Source of the DNA: Lycium barbarum
Taxonomy: Eukaryota > Streptophyta > Magnoliopsida > Solanales > Solanaceae
Assembly (NCBI RefSeq): GCF_019175385.1
Contig: NC_083341.1
Coordinates: 18,236,203 to 18,300,202 of the forward strand
DNA: 64,000 bases
Direction of reading: 5' to 3'
Both the position numbers and the translations under genes were made by a program. Positions 12,252-23,760 of this stretch are shown here, piece after piece. How positions within the stretch are numbered: position 1 is the stretch's first letter; every line of letters begins with the position of its first letter. Below the pieces are notes generated by a model. That model did no database searches and was not told the origin of the DNA. It saw only the letters and a program-made list of their open reading frames with translations.

Positions 12252-13105
12252 CCATATATATGATAGAAGTAGTTATTTCCCTTGAAGTTTCTACTGGAGC
12301 TTCCTGTTCTGGGAAATCCCCTACTTCTCTTGATCATTTTGTAAAATCTTTGAGATAGGCCATTTTAGATTCGTCATCACTTGAGTCTCCTCTTGCAGCT
12401 TTGAGAACTAGGCTCTTCTCCTTCTTTATCTCATTTTTTTCCTCCTTCTTCATAATCATCTTCATTTCATGAGTCTTAAGGTTCCCAATGAGCTCATCGA
12501 CTGTCAATTTGATGAGATCCTTGGCCTCAGAGATAGCATTTACCTTGCTATCCAGGAGTCAGGTAATACATTAAGCAACTTTCTTACTAGCTTGTTAGTT
12601 GTGATGACTTCTCCGAGAGAGTGAAGCTTTTGATTATGGAGGTGAATCTGGTGGGCATCTCATGAATGGATTCACTCTCTTTCATTTTAAACATCTCGTA
12701 CTCATTGGTGAGCATGTCGATCTTGGAGTTTTTTTACCTAAGTTGTTCCTTCATGGGCAGTTTGTAGAGCTTCCCAGATCTTTTTGGCTGATAAACAAGC
12801 TGAGACTCAATGGTACTCATCCGGTCCTATTCCACACACGAGATTCTTCTTGGCTTTATAGTTTTTCCTCAATTTGTTTTGTCAGCTTCGTTGTATTCCT
12901 TTCTCGTTTTGACAGTGGTGTCTTTACCGTATTCATTTGTGTGAACGGGGATATAGGTACCATCATAGATGACATCCCATAGCTCTGAGTCTTCAGACAT
13001 GATGAAATCGTGCATCCTAGTCTTCCACCACCCATAGTACTTTCTATTAAATTTGGGAGGTCTGGTGAATGACTGTCCTTCTTCCATATTTGGTGGGGCT
13101 ACCAT
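12252..13105 (-). pseudogene. Sirevirus gag, N-terminal part
   Basis: The ATG at 13105 (minus) opens MVAPPNMEEGQSFTRPPKFN and continues YYGWWKTRMHDFIMSEDSELWDVI, the standard N-terminal domain of copia gags (DUF4219/UBN2-like). Further on, in shifted frames, come the conserved KESESIHEMPTRFTSIINKL and a Lys/Glu-rich segment, up to the Tat-type insert at 12251. The start is supported by the PBS and LTR immediately upstream. The open frame ends at 12869, so it is frameshifted as well as split from its zinc knuckle (4655-4935). Confidence 0.8.
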
Positions 13106-13148
13106 TTCACAGATTCTTTCTAGGTGTTAACCTTTTAGAAAATACCTG

Positions 13149-13161
13149 CTCTGATACCAAT
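13149..13161 (-). promoter_or_regulatory. Primer-binding site, initiator tRNA-Met type
   Basis: The minus strand reads TTGGTATCAGAGC directly after the LTR end. This is the usual complement of the 3' end of plant initiator tRNA-Met used by copia elements. It fixes the element's orientation and its 5' LTR. Confidence 0.9.
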
Positions 13162-14147
<986 letters not shown>

Positions 14148-14149
14148 GA

Positions 14150-15010
14150 AGGCTCAACACTTGTTTAAATAAATAACCACAATTAAGGGGGTGAATTGAT
14201 TTAAAAATCCTTAATCATGATTAATCACAATGAAGGCACGGCTAACTGTGCAAAAAGTTCTAATTTGAAATTATAGCCTTTATTGAAATTAAACCATGGA
14301 ATTGGCTATTTTCAATTATGTACATATTTAGTTAAATCAAACAATTAAAGACTGAATTTGCAGTAATGACCTCAATTGTCTTAAGCCATGAAATTGACTA
14401 TTCCAATTAAATCCAGAATCAAACTATTCAAGCAATTAAAGGCTAATTTTGTAATAATGACCCCAATTGAACTTAAACCATGGAAATTGGCTATTTCAAT
14501 CAAAGCCAGAATTACGCAACAAATTGATTATTTCAATTATAGCCCTAATTAACCATATAGTAAGTATATGAAATTAACCACAATTAAACACTTGATTAAT
14601 AATGATAAATCAAAAAATTGCACAAATGCAAATTGACTATGCAAAATTAAGAATTACGAGGTAAAAATGATTAATTCATTTAATAAATCAGATTTCTTGA
14701 ATTAAACGGAGTAAAATGCTTGCTAATTGATTTTTTTGATAAATTTAATAATTAAATAAATAATTATTTTAAATTATTACCTCGATTAAATTTAGCAAAT
14801 TCTCCATATTAATTTATAAAACGTGTAAATTGATTTCTAATGATTTATAATATTATTGAAGTTATTATGCTAAATGAAATGGCGAAATACTATCGGAATA
14901 ATTTTATAAAATCATTTTGACTTGTATAATACACATTTCGCTCTGTTTGATATCCAAGAACTCTGGGTAATTAAAATAAATTATGAGAGGTCAAAAATTA
15001 GGTGTCAACA
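14150..15010 (-). mobile_element. Tat/Ogre-type LTR fragment
   Basis: The minus strand starts TGTTGACACCTAATTTTTGA at 15010, the same terminal sequence as the LTRs at 12251 and 57458. It continues as AT-rich DNA with repeated phrases (a CCATGG-like word followed by AATTGGCTATTT recurs at about 14295, 14390 and 14480). It lacks the conserved inner end, so it is a truncated copy ending near the microsatellite. Confidence 0.5.
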
Positions 15011-15012
15011 CT

Positions 15013-16443
15013 GATATCATTAATAAATCACACACGTCATCAAATAACCAACTAAGTACCTATAACATGGCACTGATATCTGCACAAGTGCTCGTCACCT
15101 CACGAGTGTGGGACCCACTTTGCTCCACCCCTTATTAATTATTAATTCAAAAATATATTTTGCAATTAGAGTCTAGAAAGCCTTAACTTGCCTTAGATTC
15201 GAAGTACGAGCTCACAAAATGGACTTGCCTTCTACAACGCCTCCAAACGATTCCAATCTATTCAAATATAAATTCTATGTAAGCATATATATGATATATA
15301 GACACCCATATTGACGTATAACTAAGCCAGTAAAAAATCAACTCAAAATTCAACCTCGAGCCCCAGAGTGGAATCTGGAATTATATTGCAAAATCAGTTT
15401 ACTCATATTTCATAGGTCTTGAATCTAAAAAATCATCCACCATCCCCAAATCATAGACTAACACCCTCTTAACTATCCCCAATTTCCTAATAATTTCATG
15501 GGTATAAAAGCTAAATAACCAAAGTAATCATGTGGAGATATCAAAATAAAGGTTAGAATCTTAACTCCAAGTCCATTCGAGAAGAACGCCTCAACAATCG
15601 CCCAAATTCGAGTTCTAGAATTTCAACTATGGTGAAATAACTTCAAAATCCTGTCACTGTCTGTTTTTAACAACTGAAACACTTTTTGCGCGATTCGCCC
15701 AAAGTGGCCACCAATTAACACCGCGAATGCGCGCCTGTTGCGCGATAGCGCAGGCCACTCGGTAATCTCTTAGCGCAATAGCGCCTAAGGTTATTTAGCT
15801 TTTGCCCTTCCCTTGTGCGCAGTTGCACTGCCCTGCGCCTTATCCTTGAGTGGGATTGCGCTGTCCTAGTGCGTTAGCTCTAACCAAGGTCCATTCCTTA
15901 AGCGCGATTGCGCTCACACTAGCAAAATAAAATATACACAGGCCATAACTGTTTTTTACCCTCCAAATCTCATTTGAACCCCTAGAAATACAAACAAAAC
16001 GCGCAAACCACTCCTAAAAAACCCTATGAACTCGTTGGAACCCTCAAAACATTAATCTGGGACCGTCTAGTCACATATTTGACCGAGGCCAATTCTTAAT
16101 CTGTGTTTCAACTAGTAAGCAACACAAGTGTCTAAATTACTCCTGAGCTTCTCGGGATTCGTCCAAACTATCCAACAAAGTCACAAATCTCCATCCGGAC
16201 CTATAGGAACTTTCAAACCTCGAATCCTAGTCTATTTACCACGAATGTTGACTTTGGTTAACTCTTAGTTTATTTTTTCTCAAGACCTCTAGTTTTCTGT
16301 TTTTCTTCTCCGATTCTCACCCTAATGCCTTGAGAATTGTGTCATCCATCCCCTCAAGTCATAAATCACATATTAAGCGTACATGAAGTGTCATTGAGGG
16401 AACAGGGGTCTTAACACTCAAAACGACCGTTCGGGTTGTTACA
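15013..16443 (-). mobile_element. Gypsy-type solo LTR
   Basis: The minus strand begins TGTAACAACCCGAACGGTCG at 16443, a very common start of Solanaceae gypsy LTRs. It ends near 15013, abutting the Tat-type fragment. It has no internal coding region. It includes a GC-richer stretch at 15680-15920 with recurring GCGCGATTGCGC words. I could not confirm a target duplication, so the left border is approximate. Confidence 0.6.
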
Positions 16444-16590
16444 TCCTCACAAGGGATTTCAATCATTCAATCATTATTTGGAGTTGAGCTGAAAAGGGGT
16501 ATGAAGTTAAGTTGTGTTTGGACATGAAAAAGGAATGGCATTTTTGTGAGTGAAAACTTGAAAAATTCCTAAAACTTATTTTTAAAACTC

Positions 16591-16680
16591 AGGGTAAGGC
16601 TGCGTACAATAAACTCTTGTGGTCTGGTCTTTTCCCGGAGTCTGCGCATAGCGGGAGCTTAGTGCAGCGGACTGCCTTTC
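16591..16680 (+). mobile_element. TS-type SINE 3' end
   Basis: The sequence AGGGTAAGGCTGCGTACA, followed by GTGGTCTGGTCTTTTCCCGG, GCATAGCGGGAGCTTAGTGC and a CTGCC end, matches the conserved 3' part of the Solanaceae TS SINE family. The tRNA-like 5' part is not evident, so this is a 5'-truncated copy. It is a good lineage marker. Confidence 0.75.
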
Positions 16681-17204
16681 AAATTCTATGACATTGAAAT
16701 AATGAGTCAATTTAATAAGCAAATATTTATTTAAAATGTTAAATAACAAAATTTCAGCAAAAAAGGAATTTTATTTGGGTTATGTATAGTTCAAGACAGA
16801 TAAAAGAGAACAAAAGAAATGAGTGGCGATCTAAATGAGACAAAATGAAAAACTGTCGTCTAGTTTTGAGCCTTTTTCTTTCAAAATTACTCGAGCAAGT
16901 GGAAAATGATACTCAAAACACTACATCTTTTTATATAAAAAGAAATTAAATAGATATATTTTACAGCTACCCTAAAAGGAACGTATAGATAAGTTGCTTC
17001 TTTTCTTGTTTTGCTAATTAGAGTCTTTATGATAAGAATTGAACAACTAACAGATACCTTGCATTAATATACAAACATATATCACAAAGATTAGGAGCAT
17101 GCACTGTTGAAACTCGTTTCATGGTTAATCAAGAGGTTTTTACTCATGAATCGTGATGCCTGAAGGAGTTAAAAAAAAAATAGTAAACTGCTACTTCAAC
17201 ATGT

Positions 17205-17640
17205 AAAGGTCGTTTGGCTCAAAGACAAGTTATACATGGATTAATGACGCAGAGATTAGTAATGTAGGGATTAGTAATACAGGGATTATTTTTATTGGGT
17301 GTTTGGTTCATTGCACTAACATTGGACACAAAAGATACCATTTGAATATTTATTTATTTTTAAAACTTAAAAGATAATTTGTTACAATTATACCCTTAGA
17401 TGTTTGGCCTTTATAAGTTTATTGGAACAAAACAAGGCCAATTTTGTCATTTTAGTTTTTTATCCATGGATAAGTTATCCCATGATGGTGATGGGATAAG
17501 ATAATACACCCTTTGGTGTATTAAATAATCCATGTATTAATTAGACATGCCATAAAATGTCAACCAAACATGGTATAAAATAATACCACATCTAATACCA
17601 TGACTATTTTAGCTAAGACTTCCAACTAAACGTGCTCTAA
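17205..17640. mobile_element. MITE-like non-coding element
   Basis: A block starting with GTCGTTTGGCTC and ending with a weakly inverted AACTAAACGTGCTC. Its interior has the phrases about ground-state TAATACAGGGATTA and ACCAAACATGG typical of Solanaceae MITEs. The terminal repeats are imperfect and no target duplication was confirmed. It has no ORF. Confidence 0.4.
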
Positions 17641-17686
17641 GTGTTTTATTATAATTAATTTGCCTAATCACACATTTTATGTATCT

Positions 17687-17691
17687 GACAA

Positions 17692-17733
<42 letters not shown>

Positions 17734-17764
17734 AAGGGCGTGGGTTCGAATCCCATAGCTGTCA
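17687..17764 (+). tRNA. trnL-UAG: tRNA-Leu (UAG anticodon)
   Basis: A cloverleaf can be folded. The acceptor GACAATT pairs with AGCTGTC plus discriminator A, the D arm is GGCCGAGTGGTCTAAGGC, the anticodon stem-loop CCAGATTTAGGCTCTGG carries TAG, a long variable arm follows, and the T arm is GTGGGTTCGAATCCCAT. The A box (TGGCCGAGTGG) and B box (GGTTCGAATCC) are intact, and a T-rich stretch follows as Pol III terminator. Against the plant tRNA-Leu(UAG) I remember, it has A instead of G at position 5 (an A-C mismatch) and a variable arm two bases shorter, so it may be a weakened or pseudo copy. A MULE is inserted 33 bp downstream. Confidence 0.85.
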
Positions 17765-17797
17765 ATATTTTGTGTTTATCAGGATTACTGGTAACAG

Positions 17798-17934
17798 CAG
17801 TCCAAGACTTTTCTAACCCAAAAATAATTTTTGGAACCAAAATAACCCATTAAAAAAAAAAACCTAAATAGGCTTTACGCACAGATTAATGTGCATAAAA
17901 GGACCAAAGTGTAGTTTTACGCTTTAAGTCCTTT
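17798..17934. repeat. MULE left terminal inverted repeat
   Basis: Starts CAGTCCAAGACTTTTCTAAC and matches the reverse complement of 23613-23751 with few differences, up to GCTTTAAGTCCTT. It contains a smaller imperfect inverted pair, TTTACGCACAGATTA and TAATCTGTGCGTAAA, the second copy lying just past the TIR. Confidence 0.85.
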
Positions 17935-18011
17935 TACGCACATAATCTGTGCGTAAAAGAGGTCGTCCCCCCACCCAGCCTTTATTCTTTGGAAATCAAA
18001 CTCAAAATTAA

Positions 18012-18410
18012 GCTTTTTTCCATACTTTGACCGAAATTAGTCACGTTTCAAAACACCGGAATATAAATATTTTATATAGAACTTAATATCTTTTTTAGCG
18101 TACAATAATGTCGGCTCATTACATCAGGTATACATATATGTTTGGATCGTCGTTTTAGGGGTTGTAAAGTGTTCCGAAGTAAGTTTGGAAACTTGTTATC
18201 TTTAAGTGTTTTTTGGTACTTTGACCGAAGATTAGTCACGTTTCAAAACGTCGAAATATAAATATTTTACATAGAACTTAATATTTTGTTTAGCGTACAA
18301 TAATGTCGTCTCATTACATCAAGTATACATATATGTTTGGATCGTCGTTTTAGGGGTCGTAAAGTGCTCCGAAGTAAGTTTGGAAACTTGTTATCTATAC
18401 GTTTAATTAT
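18012..18410. repeat. Direct duplication of about 200 bp inside the MULE
   Basis: Two consecutive copies (about 18012-18211 and 18218-18403). Each runs from a TACTTTGACCGAA word through GTATACATATATGTTTGGAT to AAGTTTGGAAACTTGTTATC, with scattered substitutions. It is subterminal, next to the left TIR, and downstream of the PMD gene. Confidence 0.85.
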
Positions 18411-18569
18411 CATATTTTATAGGGTTTTAATTAATCTAGGATGTCGCATGAGTTATTAATAATCGACAATAAATACTAAAATAACTAATTATCATTAAAA
18501 AAAATAATACCCAAAAATATATATAATATTAACATAAAATGTACATTTTATTTACAAATACACAATCTC

Positions 18570-21500
18570 CTAACGCCTAAGGCCAACCCCACCACCCTCA
18601 CTATCATCAGGATCCTCTCTCCCCTTCTTAATGACAAGATGATCTATGCCATGATCATCCTTTCTTCCCTTCTTCAGGCCCTGGGTGAAAATATGCTTCC
18701 TGTGGGAGACGACGACGGTCTCCACCTGAGTAGCCTCAGTAGATGCCTCAGGAGATGACTCAATCGGAGGAGACTGGACCACAGGAGCAAAAGAATGAAC
18801 CTGAAATAACATATAAAAAATTTAATGTTTCATAAACTAAACATGAAATAACATATAAACAACTATTTAATAAATTAAATCTTTGTAAAAAAAACAAACC
18901 TGTGTGTCGACGGCCTCCTGAGATGGCTGGTCAGAGGGCTCCTTAGCTGGCTCCTCAACGGTCTCCTGAGCGCTACCCAGAGTTGTAGCTGGAGGTAGAG
19001 ACGGGTCAATCTGGACAGGCGGAGATGGGTCCACAGGCGTAGAAGAATGAACCTATAATACATGTAAATAATTTAGTTTATTAGTAAAATAATTAATTAA
19101 TACATTATTTTATTGTAAAAAAACAAACCTGTGTGTCGACGGGCTCCTGAGATGGCATGTGAGAGGGCTCCTGAGCGGCCCGCGGAGCCGGAGATGCAGA
19201 TGGTGCCGTAGGCCCGGCTGTAGAACGAAGAAAGTAGTCATCGAAAATAATATCCAAGTCCTCATCTCCGCCTCCCATATGTAGATCACCAACTAGCACC
19301 TGTGGAAATGATGACCAAGGATCATAAGGTGGGAACATCTCTGGCGTATCTCCAGGTCTCTATGAAGTCGACGGGATATCTGTAGCCGACGGAGCCTGAC
19401 GGGCTATATCGTCAGGCTCATCTACTAGACCTCTGCCAGCCCGACCACCTCTGCCAGCCAGATCACCTATGCCGGCCCGACCACCTCTATCAGCCCGCCC
19501 ACATCTATCAGCCTTACCACCCTCAGGAACACCTTCTGGTACATCCTCATCGACACGATGCCACTCCTATGCCCGTGTCATACTAGTGTCGGTAAGATGA
19601 ACTATTCGTGCTGCATATGCCGCTATCCCGGGGTCGGTGGACTCCGTAAGGGGAATGCTCTCATGGCGTATCATCAGAGTCATCCGTAGCTGCATATATT
19701 TACAAATTTCAAGAATTGAATAAATTCGTAAAGTAATACATAATAAGACGACGATTGAATAAACTTACCAACGCCTCATACGCTCTTGAGAGTGATGCAT
19801 ATCCTTGGCCATCAGGACGCGGCGTCGAGGGGTTGGCAATCAAGGAGCGAGTGATATGCATGTACCACGGCATGTACTCATGGACCGGAGTGTCATGTCC
19901 GACCGCCACTAGCTTTGTCATCCTCGCGTTCCATGCATTGACTTCCTGGTGCATACGCGCCCGCCATGCCGCACTGTCGATCGAACGCTTGTCCCTGGTG
20001 TAGTGGTAGTGCTCCCAATGTGTAGCCGCGGGTATGTTCTGCACATGTCCAAACTGCCGTAATACGCGGTCGAGTGCGTGATGCTCAACGATGTCCATAT
20101 GGATCAATGGACACCGTGCAATCCACATGTGCTCACTAGCCCTACAAAACGCCGGCAGCTGACCCAAAATCTGATCATACGGCGTCCATATGAAAGCCTA
20201 TAAAGGAATTCAACTAGTTAACAATAAAAGACTAACAAAAACAACAAACTAATGTTAAATAAAAAAAAACTTACCTCGGGTGCCGTCATGCAGTCTAACT
20301 GATCCCTAAATGGGAGAATGACATGGTGCGTCTCCACACCTCTGGTACGGCCTCATGACTATCTCCGCGCGTATGGCATATTCTCAGCAACATAGTCATC
20401 GGGAGGGTGAGCGGCTATGGGCTGAAAAGGTCTCAACCTAGTGATAACGTCCAAATCCACTCCTCAAAGAGAAAGTGTACACGGTCGTATGCAATATAAT
20501 TTACCTAACTATGAGTCGGGGTCGATCTCACAGGGAACAATATACTAGGCGATTAAGAAAGTAAGAAACTTTCACTTACCAAGCTAAGCCAAACGATAGA
20601 TAATATTTTGGTTTTTGAGAAAATTATAACTAATGCGGAAATGTAAACTAACCTAGAAAGCGGGTAAAATGATCAATGGCCACAAGCTTGGATACAAGGA
20701 GCTCTCAAGTAACGATCCAATATATTTTATGATATTACAACTAAGAGCGAGTTTGTGTAAATAGATAATGGTTTCTAAAATCTCATTGAAAGTCTTCCAA
20801 CCAAATCAATGAATTTCACTCTAAGCTTTTCCAAGCCTTAGAGTGTGATATCAAGCACAACCAATTGAATCTCAAGTAACTTTCCTATTCCTAGCTCAAG
20901 TTATTAGATGGGTTTAATGACCCAAATTCTTGTTAATTAATCTTTCCCAACCTAGATTTCCTCTTCCGAGCTCAATCAAAGTAAATGGGCGAGTCTTAGG
21001 GTTAGCTAATCCCTTAAGAAACATTAAATAACAAGATTAATTAAATCAACAAAGACCCACTTCAATAGCAATAAAAATCATTCAATACATAAGCAAAACA
21101 AGAGTTTCATCCAATACTTTAATCATAGAATATTTCCATAAACAAGATTCAAGTGAAGAAAATAAATACTACACACTTAGATATACAATACAAAGCAAGG
21201 AATTGAAGAAATGAATTAAAGGTTTAAGAAATGCTCAACCAAATCTTCAACCCCAAAGTGTGGTGTAGGAACCTAGTCTCCAAAACTTGTATGAAATGAC
21301 CAAAGATGAGTTTTACAAACCCTGGCATTTTATTTATAGAAGTGCCAAAATGGGAACAAAATCTGGACAAAAACACCCTGCGTGCACAGCATGCTACTCG
21401 CATCTTGTGTCACATGTGCAACATGCGAGTCGCATGTTGTGCCAAACCGTAGCATGTTGTGCAAATATCTCTGTCAGCACATGCTGCAGCAAGTGCTGCT

Positions 21501-22612
21501 CGCATGCACAACATGCTGCAGCAAGTGCTACTAGCATGTGCTGCCAGAAAGTGCTTCTTGTTCTATTTTTGCTCTATTTTGCTCCGTTTTGCTCCGTTAT
21601 GCTCTCCGGGCATCTTATCCTACAAAACAACATAAATACACAAAAAGTAACAACAAAAGTGCTTGAAGAGTCACAAAAGTTTGAGGAATTAGCATCGAAT
21701 ATCCCGTAATTTCGCGGCACATCACCTAGTCCACACCCATATCTGTCATAGTCATCAAAAAAATTATTTATGAGTCGTCGTTTCGAAAAAATATATTTAG
21801 TGTTTTATCTACACACACTTAAATATATTACCTGAAGAAGAGGGCTAAATGCAGCAACCTCAACCCTCTCGCCCATAGAGGCTCGATCAAATCCTCTGTA
21901 CATGTAAGCCAGGACAGCGGCACCCCAACTATAACATCCCAGCTGGTCTAGGTCCTTAATAAAGAGCAGATACCTAATGCTCATATCTGCACCCGACGTG
22001 GTTCGGGAATATGATGCCTCTGAATATAATAAGAAGATATAAGCGAGCACGTCGGTCAAAATCAGCCTGAGGCGTCGCCTCGCCAATCGGATGTTGCAGA
22101 TCTACGAGGCGCAAGTGATCATGGAGGGAGGACCGCAACAACCGACTCCGTCCACGCATATCCCTCTGCAAAGGCTCGAAACCAGTGAGCCTAGCCATCT
22201 CCTGGCGATACTGCAGCATCTCCGGAGGCTCCACTCTATACAATGTCTGTCCATCAATCTGTAGACCATAAATCACCTCGACATCCTGCAGGGTGATGGT
22301 AGCCTCGCAAGTGCAGAGATGAAATGTATGGGTCTCCGGTCGCCAGCGCTCAATCATAGCCGTCACTAGAGCCCTATCGTGCACAAGCCGACCAACCTCG
22401 ATGCACCGGTAGATACCACCCCGACGTAGTATATCTATGACACGGGGATGTGGGGGAATAGCCTCTAGAATATCCCATGCTGACTCCCCTAAACGGGTAC
22501 GGACCACTCTACTAGAGGATACCTGGTGCATCCCATACATACTGTAGATAAAGTACCTCTCTGTTGTCGAAGGGTCCCGGCTCCATGGTGGTGTCCTATC
22601 TATTTTAGGCAT
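18570..22612 (-). pseudogene. Plant mobile domain (PMD/MAIN-like) gene, broken
   Basis: Six exons can be placed with GT/AG borders: 22612-21832, 21742-21725 plus 20441-20275, 20197-19769, 19689-19129, 19052-18900 and 18800-18570. The ATG at 22612 opens MPKIDRTPPWSR. Exon 1 has the PMD signatures ERWRPETHTFHL, EATITLQDVEVIYGLQIDG and LGCYSWGAAVLAYMYRG. Exon 3 has RCPLIHMDIVEHHALDRVLR. Exon 4 has a Gly/Arg-rich run (AGRGGRAGRG). Exons 4-6 form a Pro/Ser-rich tail with repeated ends. Damage: a one-base frameshift near 22001, stops in exon 2 (near 20367) and exon 4 (near 19574 and 19362), and an Athila solo LTR inside exon 2. PMD proteins are nuclear or transposon-derived factors linked to silencing; this copy cannot make a full one. 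It lies wholly inside a MULE. Confidence 0.85.
20442..21724 (-). mobile_element. Athila-type solo LTR with perfect TSD
   Basis: A 1283-bp LTR, TGATGTGCCGCG...GTTATCA on the minus strand, flanked by CCTAG at 20437-20441 and 21725-21729. It is related to the Athila 5' LTR at 47345-48784: shared starts around TTTTGTGACTCTTCA, the same CATGCGAGTCGCATG words and similar inner ends. It has no internal region, so it arose by LTR-LTR recombination. It sits in PMD exon 2; removing LTR and one TSD copy rejoins the exon. Confidence 0.9.
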
Positions 22613-23139
22613 TTTAAATTAATCATTAATACATGAAGTAAGGATTAAAGTGGTATATTTTTTACGCATTTTAAATTAATCATTATTTTTTTAATTAATC
22701 TCTAATACGTAGTATTAGTTATGTAATCTTTTACCGAGTAATTATACAAAGGATTGAATCCTAAACTAAGGATTTTCGATTTCTAGTTAGCAAATAAATA
22801 AATTAACAATTAAAGATATAAAGATTAATAATTAACAAATCAAAAAATTAACAATTAGCTAGCAAACAATTAGCATATAATTAATAAATAAACAATTAAC
22901 TAACTAATCAAATAATAAAAAATTAATTAGCATATAATTATTAAAGAAAGCGAGAAACTAACTAATCAACTAATTAACAAATTATTAACAAATAAACAAT
23001 TGGCTTAACAAAAACTAAATAAATAATTAGCTAGTCTAACAATTAAAATAACTAATCTAACAATTACCAAATACTAAATAAGCAACTAATAAACAATTAA
23101 CAACAACTAAACAAATAAAAAAAAATTTAAAAAAAAAAA

Positions 23140-23350
23140 TGAAAAAAGGGGCTGAAAACAGCCCTTTTGCGCACAAAAAAGTGCGTAATTTTGTTTTTGT
23201 CCATATTCACACAATAGTAATGCTTAGGTTAATAAATAAATAATTAACAACAAATGAAGAATTTTTTTTTTTAAAAAAAAATGAAAAACGGGCTGAAAAC
23301 AGCGCTTTTGGGCACAAAAAAAGTGCGTAAAAGTATTTTTTTTGCCCACC
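23140..23350. repeat. Two-copy short repeat near MULE right end
   Basis: GGGCTGAAAACAGC followed by CACAAAAAAGTGCGTAA occurs at about 23149 and 23290, about 140 bp apart, each copy followed by a TAGTAATGCTTAGG word. The surrounding DNA from 22620 to 23140 is AT-rich with many AATTAAC words and no gene. Confidence 0.7.
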
Positions 23351-23612
23351 TTCCCCCAATAGTAATGCTTAGGCTAATAATGTAATACAAAAATCGTAGT
23401 GAAATACCTAGATTGAAGTTTTGATTTTGAGTTTTTGAATTGAATGAAACGCCACTTTATTGCGAAGAAACTTATTCCTAGACTTCAATATACCACTTTT
23501 GGGTTGGAAATCAACAAGAAAACGATATTTTTGATCGCGTGGGACCTTGGAAAGGGACCTTTAATGGCTGATTTTCATTTTTTTTAATTCGGGGGGACCA
23601 GTGGGGAAGAAG

Positions 23613-23751
23613 AAGGACTTAAAGCATAAAACTACACTTTGGTCCTTTTATGCACATAATCTGTGCGTAAAGCCTATTTAGGTTCTTTTTTTTTTAATGG
23701 GTTATTTTGGTTCCAAAAATTTATTTTTAGGTTAGAAAAGTCTTGGACTCT
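23613..23751. repeat. MULE right terminal inverted repeat
   Basis: The reverse complement starts AGAGTCCAAGACTTTTCTAA and parallels the left TIR (17798-17934) for its full length. It is followed by the 9-bp target duplication TGGTAACAG. Confidence 0.85.
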
Positions 23752-23760
23752 TGGTAACAG

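Larger units (their letters stand above)
17798..23751 (-). mobile_element. PMD-carrying Mutator-like element (MULE)
   Basis: An element of 5954 bp bounded by long terminal inverted repeats (17798-17934 and 23613-23751) and flanked by a perfect 9-bp direct repeat TGGTAACAG (17789-17797 and 23752-23760). That length of target duplication is typical of Mutator-like elements. Its cargo is a plant mobile domain gene on the minus strand (18570-22612); I find no MURA-type transposase. Subtracting an inserted Athila solo LTR and its duplication (1288 bp), the original element was about 4.67 kb. PMD genes are known to be carried by some plant MULEs, which fits. It sits just downstream of a tRNA-Leu gene. 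Confidence 0.85.

Noticed and set aside
19755..20003. Plus-strand ORF opposite PMD exon 3
   Set aside because: Shadow of the minus-strand exon, which carries the domain motifs and splice sites.
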